This document shows, in pieces, positions 56,213 to 64,000 of a DNA stretch of 64,000 bases. Source of the stretch: Pseudophaeomoniella oleicola (taxonomy: Eukaryota > Ascomycota > Eurotiomycetes > Phaeomoniellales > Phaeomoniellaceae); the NCBI GenBank assembly GCA_003868215.1, contig QWDQ01000011.1, positions 248,001 through 312,000 of the forward strand, given 5' to 3'. Position numbers and translations under genes: made by a program. The stretch's first letter is position 1, and each line of letters opens with the position of its first letter. The notes under the pieces were generated by a model, which saw only the letters and a program-made list of their open reading frames with translations, made no database searches and had not been told where the DNA came from.

Positions 56213-57959
56213 ATGTTTGCTTTCTTGACCGTGACTTCGGCTGTCGGAGCGTGGCTGCTCGCCAGCAATTGCTTCACCTCTCAGCCATCTTCGTTTTCTA
56301 TGGTTTCCTCGCTGCTGCTACTGCTGCTTGCGTCTCAGATCATTGGCTACTATGTTCTGTGGAAGATCTTTCTCTACCCAAGCTTCAGTCCGTTCAAGGA
56401 CATACCGTGTCCGAGGCAACCGCCTCTGCACAAACGATTTCTCAAAGAACCGATCGGCCTGCAATTTGCCCAGTGGATCAACGAGGTCCCGAATGATGGA
56501 CTTATTCGCTACTATGGGATTTTCAACCAGGAACGTCTGCTGCCCACCAGCCCTGAGGCCTTCAAAGAAATATTCCAGATTCAGCCATACAACTACGGCA
56601 AGATCCCGGTTGGTGTCAAGTTACTGCGCAGGATAGTAGGTGACGGGCTCGTCACGGTGGGGTTCGAAGAGCACAAGGTAACGATCTACCGTAGACGAGT
56701 TTTGGATACATGGGCTGATCGAAGTAGCGGCAACGGAAAATGCTTCAACCAGCGTTCAAGTTCGCAAACATTCGAGAACTCTATCCTCTCCTCTGGACTG
56801 AGACGAGGAAGTTTCTTGAAGCCATTCAAGGACATGCACTGGCCGGTGGAGATGGGCGCAGTACAACACTCGAGTTCTCGCGCTGGACAGGCCTGGTGTC
56901 TCTAGACATAATCACCCGAGCAGCTTTTGGAAGTAGTTTGAACGCAGTGAAGAACCCTAATTCGGAGGTTGTACGCGCGCTATACGATATCTTCAAAGGG
57001 GACCCAGGCATCATCAAATATCAAGCGCTTGCGTTATTCTTCCCTTACTGGTCTTGGAGGGCACTTCCAGTGAAGGCTAGGTATAGGATGGACAAATATG
57101 TATCAATCGTCAGAGATGCTGTGTGGCCGATGATTGAATCACATGAGAAAGAGCTCCTCCAGACCAAAGAGCGACAGGACATAGAGACAAGGATTGATAT
57201 CTTGGCAAGGATCCGTGAGTCAGGACAGCATCTGTCCAAAGAGCAGCTCGTGGATCAGGCAATAACGTGAGACACGGACACCGTTGCAGATTGAAGCCTT
57301 GGCTGACACTTACCAGAATCCTGGCCGCTGGACACGAGACAACAGCGACCGCGATCATGTTCACCATGATGCTTCTTTCCCAACACGCAGAGATTCAGCA
57401 TCGCCTCCGCGCAGAAGTCCGATCAAAGCTTCCTTCGCCATCCGAAAAGGGCGTAATCGTGGACGCAACTCTCCTCGAATCCGTAGATTACCTTCTAGCC
57501 GTGTGCAACGAAGCACTACGAATTCATGGCCCTGCCCCTCATGCACGCCGAGTGGTTGCGAAACTTGGGACAAGTGTACTGGGCCGTTCGTTGCCGGTAG
57601 GAACAGTTGTGTCGGCATCGCCATGGGCGTTGAACCGCTCCAAGGCTCTCTGGGGTGATGATGCTTTGGTATTTAGGCCGGAAAGGTGGATTGACGAAGC
57701 TGGAAAATTCAACTCCACTGCCAACACCGGCAACGCTTATTTTGTCTCAACATTCAGTCACGGGCCTCGATCATGCATTGGCGAGAGACTAGCCAAAGGA
57801 GAGCTATATTCTGTCGTTGCAGGCCTGGTAGGGAGATATGAATGGACGTATAAAGGTTCAGGTCCTCATGGAAACGACGAGCCAGTGTTTGATCTTTCTA
57901 TTGTGACAAGAGTTGTGAACGGCTTATGGCTGAATGTCGAAGTACTTCAGGGTTGGTAG
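56213..57959 (+). CDS. Cytochrome P450 monooxygenase
   Basis: Membrane-anchored haem monooxygenase of unknown substrate and CYP family. Three exons (56213-56677, 56728-57266, 57317-57959) give 548 residues. An N-terminal hydrophobic anchor lies at about 32-53 (SLLLLLLASQIIGYYVLW), and the Pro-rich hinge follows (KDIPCPRQPP). The first splice gives EEHKRQRKMLQPAF, the helix-C motif. The oxygen-binding I-helix motif AAGHETT (about 338-344) is made at the second splice. ExxR is EALR (about 400-403), then FRPERW (about 454-459). The haem loop is FSHGPRSCIGERLAKGE with Cys about 488. All motifs are intact. The start could be this ATG or the one at MVSSLLL. It follows the reductase on the same strand; a shared pathway is possible but unproven. 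Confidence 0.93.
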
Positions 57960-58419
57960 GAGTGACTAGATCGAAGAGTTGTCCTCCTAGACAATAGGAG
58001 ATTTGAGCGACGTCGTTTTCTCTGTAAATACATACCTTAGGTACATATGAGAAGGCTCAGGCATTGTGTCGGTCTCACGTGTAAGGAAAGATCAGAATGG
58101 CTGCGGATGAGATGCGAGCGAGATCAAATTGATTCGGTAGGTTGCAACACCTACCAAAATACCGGTCTTCATCGAACAGAAAACACTTTCGTTCCCTGAT
58201 CTGATGAACGTAGATGATATAAGGTAGAAATATGATGCTCGAGATAAAGCGGAATATTTTACCTTGTTCGACGTGTAAACGAGTACGAAGGACTTGGCTT
58301 GGCAAAAAGACGAAGATCCATCGGAAATTTTCCAAATTTGTCAACTGAGAAATAGTAACTTAGCAGTATTGAAGGCTGAACATAAATCAATATCCTTGAC
58401 ATTTAATTCCACATTCATC
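57960..58419. other. Intergenic region
   Basis: 460 bp: 3' flank of the P450 and promoter of PUS7. No gene seen. Confidence 0.5.
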
Positions 58420-60741
58420 ATGGAAGACAACGCTGAGTCCCCTCGCAAGCGAGTGAAGCTCACCACTGAAGAATCACAAACCAGTGTTGTTCCAAAAGAA
58501 GTCGATACCGTGGTTGATGAGCCAAAAGCTCCCAGTAACAATGGACCTATCTCGGACGTTCTTCCAGTCGACGACGCTAGCAAAGAAGCTGAAGTTGGAA
58601 TTACTGGATATTTGAACTCGGAATCAAGTGGCTTTGATGGAATCTTGAAGAAAAGGTAGACTACGATATTGTTTCTCATGCGACCACAACTGATACACTA
58701 CAGATACACTGACTTCCTGGTTAATGAGATCCTGCTAGATGGCAGGGTTCTACATCTGGAGAGCACGAAGCCTCCAAAGATGTTAAAGGAACTTGAACCT
58801 TCCAAGCCCGAGGCAGTGCCAATTCAAGAAGAGGAGAAGAAGGCTAATGGTGATGCTACTGCCTCTACCGAGGGCAACACTTCTTCAGAAGTTTCGGCAG
58901 ATGACTTAGCCACCATCAATTCGCACTTCGGGGAAGAAGCTGCTGCAAAGGTGATTTCACTATATGCTCAGATCCTAACCCATCCAGAGCGTAAGTCAGG
59001 ACAACATCCCACCGTAAGGTCCACAGAGCCAATCACGGATCGTACACTTCGCACTCAAATCCATCAAGATATCAGACGTATCTTCCACTCTAGACTTGAG
59101 TCATCTACGTCTCAGGATGGATTCATGCTTCTCAGTGCCGCCACTCCTCAGAGCCGGAAGCTCAACAACGCAAATTCTAATGCTCGACAGAGCCGGCAAG
59201 GCAAGCTAGGTTGGCAGGAACTGGGAGGAGAGTATCTACACTTCACTATCTACAAGGAGAACAAGGATACTATGGAGGTTGTTGCTTATCTAGCACGGGA
59301 ACTGAAAGTGAAACCGAAAAGCTTCGCCTTCGCTGGAACGAAAGATCGAAGAGGCGTCACTGTTCAGCGAGCTTGTGCCTACAGGGTAGATGCGGGGCGA
59401 ATAGCAAACCTGAACCGTACTCTCCGAAATGCTGCAGTAGGAGATTTCACATACGAACAGCGCGGTCTGGAACTAGGTGACCTGGCAGGTAATGAATTTA
59501 TCATTACACTCCGAGACTGTGAATTGGCCGATTCGGAATTCGCAGGTCTTACCATGGCACAGAAAGTGGCTTATGCGAAGGAGTCCATCACACGATCCAT
59601 GCGGTCTCTCCGTGAGAACGGCTACTTCAACTACTTCGGCCTCCAAAGATTTGGTACCTTCGCCTCCCGCACCGACGCCGTTGGCCTTGCACTACTCAAG
59701 GGCGATTTCGAACGAGCTTGCAACATCATCCTGGACTTCAGTCCTGTTTCTCTTGGCGCCGCCCAGTCCGGTGAGATGGACTCGAGAATTTCCTCTGATG
59801 ATAAAGCACGCGCAGAAGCCATCCACATATTCCAAACAACCGGGAAAGCGCACGAAGCTCTACAAAAGCTCCCTAGGAAATTCGGTGCCGAATCGAACTT
59901 GGTACGGCATCTTAGCAAATCTCGCAACGACTACGCTGGAGCAATTATGACGATTCCCCGGAATCTACGCATGATGTATGCACACGCCTATCAAAGTCTG
60001 GTCTGGAACTTCGCTGTCGGCGAACGTTGGAGACTCTACGGCAGCAAAGTTGTCGAGGGTGATCTAGTAATGGTTGACGACCACAAAGACAAAGTAGGAG
60101 GAAATGGTGTGTCTTCAAAAGCTGCCGAAAAGGCGGCCTTGGCAGAAGAAGAGCCCGAAGTTGATGAAGACGGCGAACCCATAATCAGACCCCTCCCAAC
60201 AGACACCGCCAGCAGTCTTGACTCGATGTTCGCTCGCGCCCGCGCCCTTACCGCCGCCGAAGCCACATCCGGCCAATACACGATCTTCGATATTGTGCTC
60301 CCCCTACCCGGCTTCGACATCATCTACCCACCCAACGCCATGACGCAATTCTACAAGGACTTCATGGCCGACCCCGTCCGTGGTGGCGGCCTCGACCCAT
60401 TCGACATGCGCCGAAAGCAGCGAGACTTCAGCCTCAGTGGCGGCTACCGCAAGATCCTCAGCCGCATCGACGAAGGCTTCTCCGTCGACGTGCGCAGCTA
60501 CCGATCCGGCACAGACCCGCAATTCGTCGAAACGGACCTCGAGAAACTTCGAAAGACAAAATCCACCGCATCGTCCGTTCCAGGGGAAACTGCCACCGAT
60601 GCACACGACGACGACGACAAAATCGCCGTCATCCTCAACCTGAAACTCGGTTCGAGCCAATACGCGACCATGGCCCTGCGCGAACTGACCAAAGGCCGCG
60701 TCGGTCAATATAAACCCGACTTCGGCATCGCGAGATCGTGA
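58420..60741 (+). CDS. PUS7: tRNA pseudouridine synthase Pus7 (TruD family)
   Basis: Makes pseudouridine in tRNA (position 13 and others), U2 snRNA, 5S rRNA and mRNA. Two exons (58420-58655, 58704-60741) give 757 residues. A nuclear-type basic patch sits near the N-terminus (SPRKRVKL). The splice rebuilds KKRYTDFLVNEILLDGRVLHL, the conserved TruD entry. LGWQELGGEYLHFTIYKENKDT and the catalytic-loop region FAFAGTKDRRGVTVQRACAYR (catalytic Asp in TKDRR) come next. NYFGLQRFGTF marks the TruD insertion domain, and PGFDIIYPPNAM and FSLSGGYRKIL are in the C-terminal half. The length is close to yeast Pus7 (676) plus a few low-complexity inserts. A second open frame at 59477-59950 is a shadow. Confidence 0.95.
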
Positions 60742-61492
60742 ATCTTTCTCTCTCTCTCTCCCCCCCCCCTCGATGTGCGTGTCTGCCTTGAGAGAAGGTA
60801 AAGAAAAAGGGTGCCTTGGTAAAGGGATAAGAGAGGGCATAAACTCTCCGAGGTAAAAGAAAATAGCGACGAGGGGATCAAATACCTGCATCATTCAATT
60901 CTCGAAGAAGATGATTCCCTAGCCAGGAACTCGTATGCTTATATATATCATCGTACACATTTCTCTCCGTCATACCTTATCCAGGTAAGCATAAGAAAAC
61001 CATGGATACATACATACATAGGTATATAGGTAATGTAGATAGATAGGTAAATAAGTTAGGTATAGATTATTCACCTACCGATCTACCTACATCTAATCCC
61101 TACATACCCCCTGCGCCTCGCCCTCACTCCTCCATCTCCCGTCCAACCTTTCCCCCGGTTCCCAAAGACGAAAGAGAGTCAATCATAAAGAAGCAAGAAA
61201 CAAGAGGTCACCCTCAAAGATTTGATAGATAAGTTAGGTTAGGTACATAATGTATACCTTAGATAGATAGATAGGTCCGACATATTATCGGGAAAGTTTG
61301 AGGGAGATTCCCACCCTATACACCAAAAAAAGAAACAAAGTCTGAGAAAGAAAACATGTGATGAATCAAAACGCCGTGTCGCCGTGTCGCCGCTCTCTCT
61401 CTCTCTCTCCCCCTCTCTCTTGGACCCAGCCGAGAGTTCCCATGTCGAAAGCGAGAGATAAGAAAAAGAAGAAAGGGAAATGATCATTGTCT
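60742..61492. other. Convergent 3' region rich in simple repeats
   Basis: 751 bp between the 3' ends of PUS7 and the proline-rich gene. It contains CT/C tracts (60748-60771 and about 61393-61419) and many imperfect TAGGTA/TAGATA units (about 61005-61075 and 61235-61275). No coding signal. Confidence 0.6.
61393..61419 (+). repeat. (CT)n tract
   Basis: CT dinucleotide run with short C interruptions, downstream of the proline-rich gene. Confidence 0.8.
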
Positions 61493-62874
61493 TTAGCGAG
61501 GTTTCGTTCCCATCGGAACAGGTGGTGGTGATTGTGCTCCGTTGATGGGGTGGGTTGACATGTTGGCAGGCTTCTTCGGAGGTGGAGGCGGTGGTGCTTT
61601 CCGTTGGCTCAGCGATGGTGATTCTAGAGGTGGGCCTCCGGAGTAGCTCGCTGTAGGAGGTGGGAGAGGCGACCGAGTAGATGCAGATGTAGGAGGTGCA
61701 ACATATGGTGGTGATGGTGCGTGTTGGGTACTTGGTGATGACTGATTCTGAATGAAGCTATTCATTCTCCCCGTGACGTTGTATTTCTTGTTGAGGTCAG
61801 TGGCTTGCGACTTGATCTGCTTGCCATGGCGTTCTCCGAAATTCTTCGCCGTCGATGCTGTTTGCCGTACATCTTGCATTGACACGGATGAAGGATTTTT
61901 GTGGAAGTCTTGGGTAGTTTTCATAGCCGCCTGCTTCTCAGCCCATGTTGTCCCCTGAGAAGGAGCAGGGCTGGGTTCTGCCGGTGCGCCATTACTGTTC
62001 ATTCTCGCAAAGCGTGCTTGCAGTTCGTTCAATTGAGCACCATCGGTGTTTGCAGATGTCGCAGATGTACTTTGTTCGCTTTTCCACGGATTACTTTCAC
62101 CGATTCCTAGACCAGGTACATTAACCCCTGCTTTGCCTAATCTGTCGACAGCGCCGTGATTGAGGTAGTTGCTGGAATTGGAGGTCGATCGCGGTGGAGG
62201 CGAGACTGCAGGTGGTAAGGAAATTGGAGAAGGTGACTGTACTGGCTCATAAGCAGGTGGTGGAGAGGATGGTTCTGCGAAGTTTGAAGGAGTTCGTGGA
62301 GGCAACCTGGGTGGTAGTGAGGGTTTTGGCTTTGCAGATTGATAGCCACCCGTACTTTGTGGGCTCACGCCTGCTATGGCTCTATGGACTGGTGGAGGAG
62401 GTAGATGATCTGTTCTTAGCCCTGTCGTATCGGCGCGGTAGGGTGCTGGCGGCGGTGCTGGCTTCGAAGATTGGTATTCTTCTTCGGAGCCCCTATGACT
62501 TTGATATGAATCTTGTGTATGATCTCGACTAAGAGGCGTTCCTGAGCCTCGAGTATCGGGAGTGATTCGATCCGAAGGCGCTGCGCCGCCGTGATAGCTG
62601 GCGTGTTTAGGAGGTGGGCCGAAGGATGCAGGGTCTCTCAAGGTTGATAATGGTTGTGAAACATGTTCACTCTTCTCTTCATTCGGATCCCGTCCTTTAC
62701 CCATCCATCCGGCCTGGAAAAGAAAACAGTCAATGGTTTCTCATATAATACATGAAGCGTGACAATACTGACCAATTGATCGATGCCTTTGAAGTCACCC
62801 CTCCAACTTTCCTTTCCGCCCTGTTTTCCCTTAGGCTGCCATCCATCTTTCATAATATTCTTGAAGCCGCTCAT
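61493..62874 (-). CDS. Proline-rich AIM3-like protein (putative actin-patch/SH3-ligand scaffold)
   Basis: Two exons (62874-62773, 62713-61493) in phase 0 give 440 residues. The N-terminus is highly distinctive: FKNIMKDGWQPKGKQGGKESW, then RGDFKGIDQLAGWMGKGRDPNE, read across the splice. HVSQPLSTLRDPASFGPPPKHASYHGG follows. The rest is a Pro/Ser-rich disordered chain with many SH3-type PxxP sites (KPSLPPRLPPRTP, KAPPPPPPKKPA) and a short helical stretch around TTQDFHKNPSSVSMQD and AKNFGERHGKQIKSQATDLNKKY. Yeast Aim3 and related proteins at cortical actin patches have this design, so a role in endocytic actin is plausible. The name is a similarity call made from memory, so I leave the symbol empty. 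Confidence 0.75.
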
Positions 62875-63380
62875 CTTTGTGACTGAAGTTCCAAATCCGT
62901 CACTGTACTGATGTTGTATGGTGTAAGGTAGATGGTTGATAGTTGGAATCCGGTACCTAAATGGTGGGGAACTTGTCATTGCGGCCGCGCGAATCTCTCC
63001 TTATTACGTTGTATAAGATGCCAAGCCATCTGATATATAGAATCCCTGTTCATTTGATAGACAATTGACTCAGCTTCACTCTACATCTTTCACTGGTCAA
63101 GGTCCTATACTTGTATGCAATCTACACATCTCATTGGCTATATTGGATATTCACACATCTCATTAATTATATTGAATATTCACACATCTCATTGATTACA
63201 TTGAGTATTCACACATCTCATTGGTTACCTGGGTCGATTGAGAAGTGATAAATTAAGGGCTAGATATACCGTACAGGCTCTTGAACTTCTTAATGCTGTT
63301 TTGTAATAGGGCCATCATATGTTTATTTAGCATGCGATGAGCTATAGAGTGCATGCCACGAACAGCTGAAGAGGAGATCT
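62875..63380. other. Intergenic region with minisatellite
   Basis: 506 bp between the promoter of the proline-rich gene and the 3' end of the transporter. It contains a 29-bp tandem repeat at 63124-63228. Confidence 0.7.
63124..63228 (+). repeat. 29-bp minisatellite, about 3.6 copies
   Basis: Copies start at 63124, 63153, 63182 and 63211 (the last partial), each opening ACACATCTCATT and closing with an ATATTC-like end. Copies differ at a few internal bases, so the array is not brand new. Confidence 0.9.
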
Positions 63381-64000
63381 TTACACAAGGAATCTAAAGC
63401 CCTTCTTGCTGGCTTCTCCAGGGACACCTTCTCCGGCACCGATGGCACCCTCGACACGCTCACCTCTGTCCAGCTTCTTGTTCAAGCGAACAAGCATAAA
63501 CCTCATAACAGTTGCTGCACACACCGCAATGAATGCAGTCCCGCAGTTGACTGACATAGCAACAACTATCGAAATATTAGCGACCATGGACACCAATTTG
63601 AAAAATTCAAGATCCGGCTTACCATATCTTGGACCAGCACTGCTGGGATACATGTAACTAGCATAGATACTGCTAGTGTTGCTGATACAATTGATCAGAG
63701 CCAATGCTGCAGCACGCTTTGCTGGCGGTCGTGGCAAAGTATTGCTAATCCAGCCAAGAGCGACCACATAGCCCGTATAGCATCCTGGTACCATAAACAT
63801 CATTGCCACGTAACGGGGTGCTGTAGCCGTTGTTGCAGCTGCCAAAATAAAAGCGAAGATGGCAAAGTAGAGCGGTATGGTCACGTGGAAATATCGTTCC
63901 CCCGTTCTATCCGCATGCCAGGCGTTAACGAATGCTGTTATAACACACAAGACGTAAGGCGGAGCTGTTAACAAGAGCGAGTCAACTGAATCGTACCCCA
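63381..64000 (-). CDS. MFS anion:cation symporter (allantoate-permease-like), C-terminal part
   Basis: 3' part of a major-facilitator transporter that runs off the right edge; the frame is open to base 64000. Visible exons are 64000-63623 and 63565-63381, joined by a 57-nt intron that restores SSAGPRYVVAMSVNCG. Membrane segments are separated by the family's HADRTGERYFH loop (TM8-9 region) and VVALGWISNTLPRPPAKRAAALALINCISNTSSIYASYMYP, which closely follows the Dal5/Tna1 allantoate-permease group. The C-terminus RLNKKLDRGERVEGAIGAGEG ends in GFRFLV. Substrates in this family are small organic anions such as allantoate, nicotinate or pantothenate; which one cannot be told here. Confidence 0.9.
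   Translation of the reverse strand, partial: GYDSVDSLLLTAPPYVLCVITAFVNAWHADRTGERYFHVTIPLYFAIFAFILAAATTATAPRYVAMMFMVPGCYTGYVVALGWISNTLPRPPAKRAAALALINCISNTSSIYASYMYPSSAGPRYGKPDLEFFKLVSMVANISIVVAMSVNCGTAFIAVCAATVMRFMLVRLNKKLDRGERVEGAIGAGEGVPGEASKKGFRFLV

Noticed and set aside
1-64000. Transposons, CRISPR arrays, rRNA, integrated viral elements
   Set aside because: I looked for reverse transcriptase, transposase and integrase motifs, terminal repeats and array-like spacing and saw none that could be supported.

Overview
The window is nuclear DNA of a filamentous ascomycete (Pezizomycotina). The genes are compact and intron-poor. Most introns are about 48-75 nt, with GTATGT/GTAAGT/GTGAGT donors and CAG/TAG acceptors. 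Protein types are typical of moulds: a Dip2/CPS1-like protein, Zn2Cys6 and DUF3425-type regulators, a D-xylose reductase, an L-arabinitol-dehydrogenase-like enzyme and a CYSTM protein. Order or genus cannot be settled from the sequence alone. I modelled 28 protein genes, one of them cut by the right edge, by joining exons by hand. I saw no rRNA, tRNA, CRISPR array or recognisable transposon.

Layout. 1-2670 holds nothing I can support. 2.7-8.2 kb carries a mitochondrial peroxiredoxin convergent with a BolA3-type Fe-S factor, a NIF3-family protein and BFR1. 8.8-15.1 kb has RPB5 (divergent from BFR1), a single-pass membrane protein with an Arg/Ser-rich tail, and the tRNA m5C methyltransferase TRM4. 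16.3-21.8 kb has an alpha/beta hydrolase with an in-frame TGA, a DUF3425-type bZIP regulator, a CYSTM protein and adenine phosphoribosyltransferase. 23.7-30 kb has a secreted Ala/Thr-rich protein, an AhpC/TSA-like protein and a secreted 5'-nucleotidase-like phosphatase. 30.5-39.7 kb holds the 2109-residue Dip2/CPS1-like protein and an amino-acid permease. 41.6-48 kb has LEU4 with a Gcn4/CPC1-type TGAGTCA upstream, a small internally repeated protein, an MIF-domain protein and a Poa1-type macrodomain protein.

48.4-58 kb is the most accessory-looking part: a regulator with no visible DNA-binding domain, an L-arabinitol/xylitol-type dehydrogenase, a canonical Zn2Cys6 regulator divergent from a D-xylose reductase, and a cytochrome P450. 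The reductase and dehydrogenase are consecutive-type steps of fungal pentose/polyol catabolism, so this may be a small regulated pentose or polyol locus. 58.4-64 kb returns to housekeeping with PUS7, a proline-rich AIM3-like protein and the 3' part of an MFS anion:cation symporter.

No clearly new system stands out. The observations most worth following are the repeat protein whose two introns sit at the same place in two repeat units, the hydrolase with a TGA at a probable Trp codon, the candidate pentose locus with two regulators, the TGAGTCA site at LEU4, a TACGTAGTA-type motif recurring between genes, and a 29-bp minisatellite.
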